12,025 nucleotides of DNA from CAYTRP01 sp964625145 (lineage in GTDB: Bacteria > Sumerlaeota > Sumerlaeia > SLMS01 > JAHLLQ01), in assembly GCA_964625145.1 (NCBI GenBank), contig CAZVAQ010000106.1, positions 1 to 12,025 on the forward strand. Reading direction: 5' to 3'. Under the pieces are notes generated by a model, which was not told the origin of the DNA, did no database searches, and saw only the letters and a program-made list of their open reading frames with translations. Positions 1 to 7,034 of this stretch are shown here, one piece after another (within the stretch, counting starts at the first letter, position 1; each line of letters starts with the position of its first letter). The position numbers were made by a program, and so were the translations under genes.

Positions 1-78
1 AATCACCCGCTTTGGGTTTTCAGAAACGGCGAGTGAGGGGGGTGAAGGATTGGGGTTTCGCCCAGAAGGGGCCGGAAC

Positions 79-106
79 GGGGTTGCGTTGGGTCGGTGGG
101 GTAGGG
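79..106 (+). other. G-quadruplex-type motif in the typA leader
   Basis: Four runs of three or four G (79-82, 90-92, 98-101, 104-106) are separated by loops of 7, 5 and 2 bases, which fits the usual G3+N1-7 pattern for an intramolecular G-quadruplex on the + strand. It ends 49 bases before the typA start, so it lies in the promoter or 5' leader. The rest of 1-155 shows no gene and no convincing -35/-10 pair. Folding in the cell is not shown by the sequence. Confidence 0.4.
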
Positions 107-155
107 TCAGACTCCCCGCCGCAAAAATCCGCCCCCCCGGGAGAGCATACAGCCT

Positions 156-2066
156 TTGGAAACCACCCAACTCGAAGCCCGCCAGCCCGTCACCGTCGAC
201 AAGATCCGCAACGTGGCCATCATTGCCCACATTGACCACGGCAAGACGACCCTTATCGACTCCATTTTCCGCGCCGCCCACCTGTTCCGGGACAACCAAC
301 AGGTGCACGAGCGCGTGATGGACAACAACGACATCGAGCGTGAACGCGGCATCACCATCCGCGCGAAGAACTGCAGCGTGGAATGGAATGGCTACATGAT
401 CAACATCGTGGACACGCCCGGCCACGCGGACTTCTCCGGCGAGGTGGAACGCGTCCTGTCGATGGTGGACTCGGTGCTGCTTCTGGTGGATGCCAACGAA
501 GGGCCCATGCCGCAGACCCGCTACGTGCTCATGCGCGCGCTTCGTCTTGGCCTTCGTCCGATCGTCGTCGTCAACAAGGTGGACCGCCCGCAGGCGGATC
601 CGCCGAAGGCATTGGAGAAGACTTTCGACCTCTTTGTCGAACTGGGCGCCACCGACGAGCAGGCCGACTTTCCGGTGCTGTACGGCTCGGGATTGAATGG
701 CTGGTTGGTGCGCGACCTCGAAACCGAGAAGCATGAAGGGATGGAGGCACTGTTCGAGACGATTGTATCGTACGTGCCGCCGCCGAAGGCCGATCTTGAG
801 GCGCCGTTCCTGATGCAGGTCAGCACGCTGGCCTGGAGTGACTACATCGGCCGCATCGGTGGTGGTCGCGTGATTCAGGGCACTCACCGCAAGGGCCAAC
901 ACTTCGTCCGCACTGCTACGCGCTGGAAGGACTACACGCAGCAGGAAGGCGAGTGGGAGGTCGTTGGCTCGAACAACGAGCGTTCCACGCACCTGTGGAC
1001 GATGCGTGGTCTTGATCGCGAGCTGGTTGACGAGATTCACGCCGGCGACATCGTCTGGATCGCCGGGCCCGAGGAAATCAACATCGGTGACACGTTCAGC
1101 TCTCCCGAGATCCAGAACCCGGCGATGCCGCCGCTTGAGATCGAAGAGCCCACCGTCTCGATGTTCTTCCTGGTGAACAGCGGCCCCTTTGCCGGCGAGG
1201 ACGGCGAGGCCATCATGCTGAAGAAGCTGCGCGAACGCGTCGAGCGCGAGCTGCGTGTGAACGTGGCGCTGCGCATGGAGGACATCGGACGCGCCGACGG
1301 CATCAAGGTCTCCGGCCGCGGCGAGCTGCACCTGGCGATCCTCATCGAGGAGATGCGACGCGAGGGCCTGGAGTTCTGCGTCTCCCGCCCCGAGGTGATT
1401 ACCATCCACGACAAGGACATGAACCTGCTGGAGCCGGTGGAACAACTCGTCATCGACGTGCCGGAGGAGCACCAAGGCATCGTGATCGAGAAGTTGGCCA
1501 AGCGGAAGGGCGAGATGACCGGCATGCAGAACAGCGGCACCGGCATGATGCGCCTGGAATTCGACATCCCCACGCGCGGCCTGATCGGTTATCGCAATGA
1601 GTTCCTGACCGACACGCGCGGGCTGGGGATCATGGCGTCGCGCTTTGTGGGCTACACACCGTGGCGCGGCGAGGTGATTTCGCGCAACCGCGGCTCCCTT
1701 ATCAGCATGGATACGGGCGAGGCCACGGGCTATTCGCTGGAGAACCTGCAGAACCGCGCACAGCTCTTCATTTCACCCATGGAACGCGTCTACAACGGGC
1801 AGATCGTCGGCGAGAACAGCCGCGCGGAAGACATGCCCTGCAACCCGTGCAAGCGCAAGCAGCTCACCAACCATCGCTCTGCCAACAAGGAACTCGACGC
1901 GGGCCTGAAGGTGCCGCGCCGGATGACCCTGGACCAGGCTCTCGAATGGATCGCCGAGGACGAGCTGGTCGAAGTCACGCCGAAGAACGTGCGCCTGCGC
2001 AAAGCGATCCTCGACGCCGAGGAGCGGAAGAAGGCGGAGAAGAAGCGGGCGAGTTTGAACAAGTAA
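156..2066 (+). CDS. typA: Ribosome-binding GTPase TypA/BipA
   Basis: A translational GTPase that binds the 70S ribosome and helps 50S assembly and growth under stress (known for the family). The 636-residue product shows the G domain first: G1 AHIDHGKTT (24-32), G2 RGITI (64-68), G3 DTPGH (86-90), G4 NKVD (140-143), G5-like SGLNGW (178-183). The EF-G-like domains follow, and the TypA-specific C-terminal domain is clear from TRGLIGYRNEFLTDTRG, VYNGQIVGEN and DELVEVTPKNVRLRK. The start is TTG, chosen because the family N-terminus (KIRNVAIIAHIDHGKTT) begins shortly after it and a GGGAG ribosome-binding site lies about 11 bases upstream. The protein is about 25-30 residues longer than the usual 605-615; some of the excess is an insertion near residues 254-278 in domain II and some is a Lys/Glu-rich tail. 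It is transcribed alone, towards the - strand operon. Confidence 0.97.
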   Translation: METTQLEARQPVTVDKIRNVAIIAHIDHGKTTLIDSIFRAAHLFRDNQQVHERVMDNNDIERERGITIRAKNCSVEWNGYMINIVDTPGHADFSGEVERVLSMVDSVLLLVDANEGPMPQTRYVLMRALRLGLRPIVVVNKVDRPQADPPKALEKTFDLFVELGATDEQADFPVLYGSGLNGWLVRDLETEKHEGMEALFETIVSYVPPPKADLEAPFLMQVSTLAWSDYIGRIGGGRVIQGTHRKGQHFVRTATRWKDYTQQEGEWEVVGSNNERSTHLWTMRGLDRELVDEIHAGDIVWIAGPEEINIGDTFSSPEIQNPAMPPLEIEEPTVSMFFLVNSGPFAGEDGEAIMLKKLRERVERELRVNVALRMEDIGRADGIKVSGRGELHLAILIEEMRREGLEFCVSRPEVITIHDKDMNLLEPVEQLVIDVPEEHQGIVIEKLAKRKGEMTGMQNSGTGMMRLEFDIPTRGLIGYRNEFLTDTRGLGIMASRFVGYTPWRGEVISRNRGSLISMDTGEATGYSLENLQNRAQLFISPMERVYNGQIVGENSRAEDMPCNPCKRKQLTNHRSANKELDAGLKVPRRMTLDQALEWIAEDELVEVTPKNVRLRKAILDAEERKKAEKKRASLNK

Positions 2067-2184
2067 GTTCCTGGTTCCTTGGTGTCTTCGAATAAGTGTC
2101 CAATGTGAATCGCCATACCACTGCTTTCAAGGCAAGGTATGGCGACTTGCATGTGGGTCTTTGGATAACGAGGAACGAGGAACT
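2066..2184. repeat. 119-bp imperfect inverted-repeat structure between convergent genes
   Basis: The left arm (2066-2087) pairs with the right arm (2163-2184) over 22 positions: 17 Watson-Crick pairs, 3 G-T pairs and 2 mismatches (2073/2177 and 2082/2168). The arm ends read GTTCCTGGTTCC and GGAACGAGGAAC, each with an internal short direct repeat. A second, perfect hairpin lies inside at 2110-2119/2136-2145. The element begins at the last base of the typA stop codon and ends five bases before the stop codon of the opposing lipoprotein gene, so it fills the gap. It could be a two-way terminator, a protective 3' structure for both mRNAs, or a small non-coding mobile repeat (MITE- or REP-like). 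No transposase or obvious target duplication is seen. Confidence 0.6.
2110..2145. terminator. Possible bidirectional terminator hairpin
   Basis: A perfect 10-bp stem, TCGCCATACC paired with GGTATGGCGA, closes a 16-base loop. It sits midway between the stop codons of typA and the opposing lipoprotein gene, where a shared terminator is expected. Neither strand has a good T run after the stem, so it is not a classic intrinsic terminator; the call rests on position and stem strength only. Confidence 0.4.
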
Positions 2185-2188
2185 GTGG

Positions 2189-3406
2189 TCAATCTACTGG
2201 AATGAAGATCAGTGGCATCGGCAGGCACGACGCGCCCGGAGGGGAATAGGTCAGGTGGATCTTGCCGCGTTGGCCGGCGGGGGCGGGGGGGACGACGCCG
2301 ATGACGGAAACTTCCGGTGGGCGGCGCATGTTGAGTTGGTTGCTGGGCAGCTCAACGACCTCCTGAGCGGCGCCGTTGACGCCCAGCTTCACCGACGCGG
2401 CAAGGCCGCCGCACCACTGGGATGCTTCGAAGCGTGAGTTCCAGGTGATGATCGCGAGGCCCCGGCCATCGGGAGATTCGTATTCGGCGTGGATGTCATA
2501 AATCACGCCGTAGTTTCCCTTCAGCTCGATGATGTTGTTGCTTTCGCTTTCGATGCCGCGCACCCATGGGTCGAGGTTGTTGTCGGCGATGACGATCTCC
2601 TGCACGCCGGCGCTCGTGTCGATTGGCGCGTCGGCCAGCGTGCGCACATGGTAATTGCTGACGCCAAACTTGCCGCGTCCGGCGTTGCGCTGCTGGTTGA
2701 TGGGCAGCACCTCCTTCATGCGGTCGTTGGCATCGGCGCTGGACTCATCTGGCGGACACTGCACCACGGAGATTTCCGCCGGTTGGTCGACGGTGAACTC
2801 GTAGAAGCCATGCACCAGATCGTTGTACTTGGTGATGCGCTCCTCCATCTCGGGATCCAGCGGGGCGGACATGCCGGGCGCGACCGTGAACGTGAACTGC
2901 ACGCCGTCGTCCTCGAAGAACTCCTTCAGGCCGTTCTTTCCGAGGAAGTGGTAATTGCCGGAGGGCACTTGTGACGAGTAGTTGTACATCGTCACCGTCA
3001 GCGGCGCGTCGCCCAGGTTCTTCACCACGGCGTTGATGCGACGCTCCATTTCCTGCGGTTCGCGGACACCGTTCACGTTGTACATGTAGAGGCGCACGCG
3101 GCCGGGCTCGACGTGTTCGCGCATGGCGACGCCTTCCGGGACGCGGATGTATTCAGGTTCGTCACTGAACAGGAATTGCGGCCCGGGCACGGGCAGTTTG
3201 TCGTAGGAGATGGCAGGCAGGTCGTGGACGGGGAAGACAGGGAGGTCAATGGCCTGCCCCGGCGCTGCAGCCTTCAATGCGGCACTGAGAGCGGCCTGGT
3301 CGTCCGGCGAAATCACTGGGGCGGTGGGTTGGGCAATGGAACTATTCGTGACGACACAGCCTGCAATCGTCAAGGCAGTGCAAAATGCAACGAAGGGGGC
3401 TTTCAT
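2189..3406 (-). CDS. Secreted lipoprotein of an uncharacterised extracellular family
   Basis: A 405-residue exported protein. The N-terminus has a short basic start (MK), a hydrophobic stretch (3-16) and a lipobox IAGC with Cys17 as the likely lipidated residue. The ATG at 3406 is preferred to an in-frame ATG at 3430 because the signal peptide starts there and AGGAG lies 7 bases upstream. No catalytic motif is evident. The mature part looks like beta-rich repeats, with RVRLYMYNVNG (103-113), a TVTMYNYSS strand (138-145), GNYGVIYDIH (297-306) and a conserved-looking end, YSPPGASCLPMPLIFIP (387-403). From memory, the order of these segments and the SPPGAS-LP ending resemble large secreted proteins of Paenibacillus-type bacteria that are often annotated as copper amine oxidase N-terminal domain proteins; this was not checked by alignment. 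It is the last gene of the - strand run, 46 bases after the RNase gene, possibly in the same transcript. Function unknown. Confidence 0.85.
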   Translation of the reverse strand: MKAPFVAFCTALTIAGCVVTNSSIAQPTAPVISPDDQAALSAALKAAAPGQAIDLPVFPVHDLPAISYDKLPVPGPQFLFSDEPEYIRVPEGVAMREHVEPGRVRLYMYNVNGVREPQEMERRINAVVKNLGDAPLTVTMYNYSSQVPSGNYHFLGKNGLKEFFEDDGVQFTFTVAPGMSAPLDPEMEERITKYNDLVHGFYEFTVDQPAEISVVQCPPDESSADANDRMKEVLPINQQRNAGRGKFGVSNYHVRTLADAPIDTSAGVQEIVIADNNLDPWVRGIESESNNIIELKGNYGVIYDIHAEYESPDGRGLAIITWNSRFEASQWCGGLAASVKLGVNGAAQEVVELPSNQLNMRRPPEVSVIGVVPPAPAGQRGKIHLTYSPPGASCLPMPLIFIPVD

Positions 3407-3452
3407 GGGAAGCTCCTGGAGGGTAGTCATTGAAAAAGTCTGTCGAAATCAA

Positions 3453-4856
3453 TCAGTTCAGATCGAATGTGTCGCCCCGTTTGGGAATGACCACGTCAAC
3501 CTTCAGGGACTCGCGCAGGTACGCGGCCAGCTCCTGCTGCGCTTCCTCCTCACCGTGCACGAGGAAGATCTTGCGCAGGCGTCCGCCGCGCTCCTTTGTT
3601 CGGAATGCGAACTCCTTGAGTCCATTGGCGTCCGCGTGACCGGAGAAACCTTCCAGATCCTCGACCTGGCAACGTACCTCGTGCTCCTCGCCGAAGATGC
3701 GCACGTACTGGCTTCCTTCCTTCAGGCGCCGGCCCAGAGTGTGATCCGCCATGTAGCCGGTGATCAGCACCAGGTTGTTCTTCTCGCCGATGGAATTGCG
3801 AAGATGATGCAGTATGCGGCCGGCTTCGCACATGCCCGATGCGGAAATGACGATGAACGGCCCGGGCATGACGTTCAGGTCCTTGCTCTCCTCCACGTTC
3901 TTCGTGTAGGTCAGCAGCTCGAAGCCGAACGGGTTTGGATCCGTGCGCAGCAGGTCGCGGACCTCGCGATTGAAGCACTCGGGGTGGGAGTTGAAAACCT
4001 GCGTCACGTTGGTCGAGAGTGGGCTGTCCACATAGCAAGGAATGCGGGGCAGTTCCCCGGCGTTGAACAAGTCATTCAGGACGTAGACGATTTCCTGCGT
4101 GCGGCCGACGCTGAAGGCCGGGATGATGATCTTTCCCTTCCGCTTCACGGTCTTTTGGATCAACTCGAGCAACTTCCCGCGCAGGTCCTGCGGCGGCTCG
4201 TGCAGCCGGTTGCCGTAGGTGGACTCCATGATCAGGTAGTCCGTGTCGCTGGGGATCTCGCGTTGGCGCAGGATCGGATGATTGCCGCGGCCGATGTCGC
4301 CACTGTATACGATGCGCGTCTTCTTGCCGTTCTCCTGCACGTCAATTTGCGAGATGGCGGAGCCAAGGATGTGTCCCGCCTCAAGGAATCGCAGTTTCAT
4401 CCCATCGATGACGGGCGTGTCGCGATAGTAGCCGGTGGTCACCATCATGGGGAACACGTTCTCGGCGTCCTCGATGGTATAGAGCGGATCGACACGCGGC
4501 TCGCCCTTGCGTTGACGGATCTTGTTTACGAAGCGAACGTCCTTCTCCTGGATGAAGGCGGAGTCCTGCAGCATGACGCGCACAAGATCGCCCGTGGCGT
4601 GCGTGCAGTAGATGGGGCATTTGCCGCCGGCGCGGGAGAAGGTTGGCAGGTTCCCGCTGTGGTCGATGTGCGCGTGGGACAGGATGATGGCGTCGATCTC
4701 CTCCGGCGGACACGGCCAGGAGGTGTTCATCTCGAGTGACTCGGCGCGACGCCCCTGGAACATGCCGCAGTCCAGGGCGACCTTGTGCCCATTGGTCTCG
4801 ATTATGTGCATGGAGCCGGTGACGGTCTGGGCAGCGCCCCAGAATTTCAGTCTCAT
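3453..4856 (-). CDS. Beta-CASP metallo-beta-lactamase RNase (CPSF/YSH1-like)
   Basis: A 467-residue zinc-dependent nuclease of the metallo-beta-lactamase/beta-CASP family, expected to cut or trim RNA in the cytoplasm. All family motifs are present: Asp29 (motif 1), SHAHIDHSG (60-68, motif 2), His162 in GHILGSA (motif 3), Asp187 in SGDIG (motif 4), Glu211 in ESTYGNR (motif A), the SASGM loop (338-342), His407 in FSGHAD (motif B) and His434 in VHGE (motif C). The length matches the short bacterial branch related to eukaryotic CPSF-73, not the longer RNase J. There is no added KH or RNase J C-terminal domain. The ATG at 4856 follows an AGGA site 7 bases upstream that is part of a strong hairpin. 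It lies 68 bases after gatA and 46 bases before the lipoprotein gene. Which RNA it acts on cannot be told; some members are called exonucleases by homology only. Confidence 0.93.
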   Translation of the reverse strand: MRLKFWGAAQTVTGSMHIIETNGHKVALDCGMFQGRRAESLEMNTSWPCPPEEIDAIILSHAHIDHSGNLPTFSRAGGKCPIYCTHATGDLVRVMLQDSAFIQEKDVRFVNKIRQRKGEPRVDPLYTIEDAENVFPMMVTTGYYRDTPVIDGMKLRFLEAGHILGSAISQIDVQENGKKTRIVYSGDIGRGNHPILRQREIPSDTDYLIMESTYGNRLHEPPQDLRGKLLELIQKTVKRKGKIIIPAFSVGRTQEIVYVLNDLFNAGELPRIPCYVDSPLSTNVTQVFNSHPECFNREVRDLLRTDPNPFGFELLTYTKNVEESKDLNVMPGPFIVISASGMCEAGRILHHLRNSIGEKNNLVLITGYMADHTLGRRLKEGSQYVRIFGEEHEVRCQVEDLEGFSGHADANGLKEFAFRTKERGGRLRKIFLVHGEEEAQQELAAYLRESLKVDVVIPKRGDTFDLN

Positions 4857-4864
4857 GGGAGAGT

Positions 4865-4897
4865 CCTCTGCCTGTACAAGAATTGATCAGGCAGAGG
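4865..4897 (-). promoter_or_regulatory. Hairpin that includes the RNase gene's ribosome binding site
   Basis: A perfect 10-bp stem (4865-4874 with 4888-4897, CCTCTGCCTG/CAGGCAGAGG) closes a 13-base loop in the gap between gatA and the beta-CASP RNase gene. Read on the - strand, the 3' arm ends in AGAGG, which with the next base forms the Shine-Dalgarno site of the RNase gene. Folding would hide that site. No T run follows, so it is unlikely to be an intrinsic terminator. It may control translation or be an RNA processing or stability element. Confidence 0.6.
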
Positions 4898-4924
4898 GGG
4901 GCAAGAACGCAATGCAGGTGAGGG

Positions 4925-6397
4925 TCAGGCCGAGTGGGCGGGCTTTCGCGTTCCGGCGATGCCGAGCAATTGCTCGGTCAGCCAGGCGGCCTGAAGCAGC
5001 TTCGCTTCCTGGAAGGCGCCGCCGAACAATTGCATGCCGATGGGAAGACCTTCTTGCGTGAAGCCAACCGGGAGCGACAGGCCGCAATATCCGGCCAGGT
5101 TCAATGACAGCGTGAAGATGTCCGCCAGGTACATCTGCACCGGATCGCCCGTCTTCTCGCCGCGCTTGAAGGCCGGCACTGGCGATGTCGGCGCGGCGAT
5201 GACGTCGACCTTGGAGAGAGCCTCCTGGTACTCGCGCTGGATCAACGTCCGTGCCCGGGAAGCACGCAAGTAATACGCGTCGTAGGTTTCCGCCGAAAGC
5301 ACAAACGTCCCCAGCAGAATGCGCCGCTTGACCTCTTCGCCGAAAGCCTTCGCACGCGTGCGGGAGAACATCTCGACGATGTTCTGCGCGCCTTCCGTCC
5401 GGTAGCCATAGTGGGCGCCGTCGTAGCGCGCCAGGTTGGAGCTGGCTTCGGCGGTGGCAATGACGTAGTACGTCGCGACCGCGAACTCTTCGGCAAGGCG
5501 CATGTGCACATCGACAATCTCGGCGCCTTCGCTGGCCAGCTTGTCGAGCGTGGCGTTGCAGGCGGCCTTCACTTCAGGGGCGATGCCTTGCGCTTCAAAG
5601 AACTCAACGGGGCGTCCGACGCGCAGGCCCTTTGCCGAACCGCGGTCCAAATGGGCAGCGTAGTCTTCCGATGGGGCCGCGTTGCTGGTGCTGTCCATCG
5701 GGTCATGCCCGGCGATGATCGACAATGTCTCCGCACAGTCGCGTACATCGTGCGAGAAGGGGCCGATCTGGTCCAGGCTCGATGCAAAGGCCACCAACCC
5801 ATAGCGCGAGACGCGGCCGTAGGTGGGCTTCATGCCGACGATGCCGCAGAATCCAGCGGGCTGGCGGATGGAGCCGCCTGTATCGCTTCCCAAGCTGACG
5901 GGCACCATGCCCGCGGCGACGGCAACGGCCGAGCCGCCGGATGAACCGCCCGGCACTCGATCGGGATCCCATGGGTTGCTGGATGGGCCGGCGGCGGAAA
6001 ACTCCGTGGAGCTGCCCATGGCAAACTCGTCGAGGTTCGTCTTCCCGACGGTGACCATGCCGGCGGCCTTCAGCTTGGCCACCACGGTCGCATCATAGGG
6101 CGGTCGAAACTCGGCCAACATGCGGCTGGCGCAGGTCGTCTTTTCGCCACGGGTACAAATGTTGTCCTTCACGCCAATGGGCACGCCATCCAGCCGGCTG
6201 AGCGGATTGCCTGCGCGGCGGCGCGCGTCGGCGGCATCGGCTTCCGCCAGGGCCTGATCGGCCATCACGGTGATGAACGCGCCCAGCCTTGGGTTCAGCC
6301 GCTCGATGGCGGCCAGGCTCGCTTCCGTGAGCGCCCGCGAGCTGGTCTCCTGGCGATCTAGCTGGGCGGCGATCTGCCACGCCGTCTGCCGCTGCAT
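4925..6397 (-). CDS. gatA: Asp/Glu-tRNA amidotransferase subunit A
   Basis: The glutaminase subunit of GatCAB, which turns mischarged Glu-tRNA(Gln) (or Asp-tRNA(Asn)) into the correct aminoacyl-tRNA; this subunit releases ammonia from glutamine. The 490-residue protein is full length for the family (about 480-490) and shows the amidase signature catalytic triad: Lys77 in GVKDN, Ser152 in GGSSGGS (150-156) and the nucleophile Ser176 in SDTGGSIRQPA. Further conserved stretches are LDGVPIGVKD, KTNLDEFAMGSSTE and LSLPVGF near the C-terminus. The ATG at 6397 has AGAGG 6 bases upstream. It lies 30 bases after gatC, so the two are cotranscribed. The gatB subunit gene is not next to it and must be elsewhere if the enzyme is complete. 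Confidence 0.98.
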   Translation of the reverse strand: MQRQTAWQIAAQLDRQETSSRALTEASLAAIERLNPRLGAFITVMADQALAEADAADARRRAGNPLSRLDGVPIGVKDNICTRGEKTTCASRMLAEFRPPYDATVVAKLKAAGMVTVGKTNLDEFAMGSSTEFSAAGPSSNPWDPDRVPGGSSGGSAVAVAAGMVPVSLGSDTGGSIRQPAGFCGIVGMKPTYGRVSRYGLVAFASSLDQIGPFSHDVRDCAETLSIIAGHDPMDSTSNAAPSEDYAAHLDRGSAKGLRVGRPVEFFEAQGIAPEVKAACNATLDKLASEGAEIVDVHMRLAEEFAVATYYVIATAEASSNLARYDGAHYGYRTEGAQNIVEMFSRTRAKAFGEEVKRRILLGTFVLSAETYDAYYLRASRARTLIQREYQEALSKVDVIAAPTSPVPAFKRGEKTGDPVQMYLADIFTLSLNLAGYCGLSLPVGFTQEGLPIGMQLFGGAFQEAKLLQAAWLTEQLLGIAGTRKPAHSA

Positions 6398-6427
6398 GCT
6401 ATGCCTCTTTGCCGGTGGGGGATGGAA

Positions 6428-6739
6428 TCAGATGATTTGCGGGACGCGGAAGCAGCCGTCCTCTGCCTGGGGGGCGTTGGCCAGCGCCGCTTGGCGCTCC
6501 AAACCCGGCCGCAGGGTGTCTTCCCGCAGGATATTCTCCAGCGGGATCGCATGGCTGGTGGGCGGCACGCCGTCCAGTTCCAGCTCCGCCAGCTTGTTGA
6601 TGTGATGCAGAATACCGGTAAGGTCTCGCGCCGTGCGCGCGACCTCCTCTTCCGACAGCTCAAGCCGGCTCAGAACCGCAACGTGCCGGACGCGGTCTTC
6701 ATCGACCGATTCGACACGCTCTTGTGCGGCGCTTGTCAC
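6428..6739 (-). CDS. gatC: Asp/Glu-tRNA amidotransferase subunit C
   Basis: The small subunit that holds GatA and GatB together. The 103-residue product has the family pattern: VRHVAVLSRLELSEEE near residues 17-32, the hinge PTSHAIPLENILREDTLR (60-77) and the ending LANAP...FRVPQII. The start is GTG at 6739, whose bases overlap the TGA of the upstream tudor-like gene (GTGA, 6736-6739), so translation is probably coupled to it. About ten residues precede the conserved part, which is normal. The downstream partner is gatA. Confidence 0.96.
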   Translation of the reverse strand: MTSAAQERVESVDEDRVRHVAVLSRLELSEEEVARTARDLTGILHHINKLAELELDGVPPTSHAIPLENILREDTLRPGLERQAALANAPQAEDGCFRVPQII

Positions 6740-6978
6740 TTGTCATCACCTTCGGCGGCCACGGCCTCGGGCTCGTCCTCGACGCGGTCGGCGATCAGGC
6801 GTGCGAAGCGCAGCGCCAGCTTCTTCTCGCCCTCTTCCTTGAACTTGACGATCGCCTTGCTGTTCTCGTCCGTGCCGGTGCGCATGATGACCTTGCCGAC
6901 GCCGAAATCCGGGTGATGGACTTGGGCGTTCACGACGATATCCGGGAAGGCGATGGTGATTTCCTTCTGTGCATTCAT
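6736..6978 (-). CDS. Small stand-alone protein resembling the UvrD/PcrA C-terminal tudor domain
   Basis: An 80-residue acidic-tailed protein. Residues 20-62 follow the pattern of the C-terminal tudor-like domain of UvrD/PcrA helicases: VHHPDFGVGKVIMRTG, then AIVKFKEEGEKKLALRFARL. In PcrA that domain contacts RNA polymerase (established for PcrA). Here it stands alone, with a short N-terminal strand-rich part (1-19) and an acidic end (EDEPEAVAAEGDDK); no helicase motifs are nearby. The ATG at 6978 has AGGAG 12 bases upstream, a rather long spacing. Its TGA overlaps the gatC GTG by four bases, so it is translationally coupled to gatC. A role in RNA polymerase or nucleic-acid binding is inference; a CarD-like fold is a less likely alternative. 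Confidence 0.85.
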   Translation of the reverse strand: MNAQKEITIAFPDIVVNAQVHHPDFGVGKVIMRTGTDENSKAIVKFKEEGEKKLALRFARLIADRVEDEPEAVAAEGDDK

Positions 6979-7034
6979 GATGAGGGTCTGCTCCTGGGGG
7001 ATTGCCTGGGGGTGGTTGGTTTAGTGGGGGGGCA

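Noticed and set aside
3..1475. Long open frame on the - strand opposite typA
   Set aside because: It lies antisense to a clearly conserved GTPase gene, its translation is rich in His, Val, Leu and Asp as expected for a GC-rich antisense shadow, and no domain is recognisable.
3210..4739. Long open frame on the + strand opposite the beta-CASP RNase gene and the end of the lipoprotein gene
   Set aside because: It spans two real genes on the other strand whose motifs are complete, and has no family signature.
6996..7028. G-rich stretch on + between rfaE2 and the tudor-like gene, with CCTGGGGG twice
   Set aside because: Only three long G runs, with one gap of 13 bases, so it does not meet the usual quadruplex pattern; the short direct repeat is not striking in GC-rich DNA.
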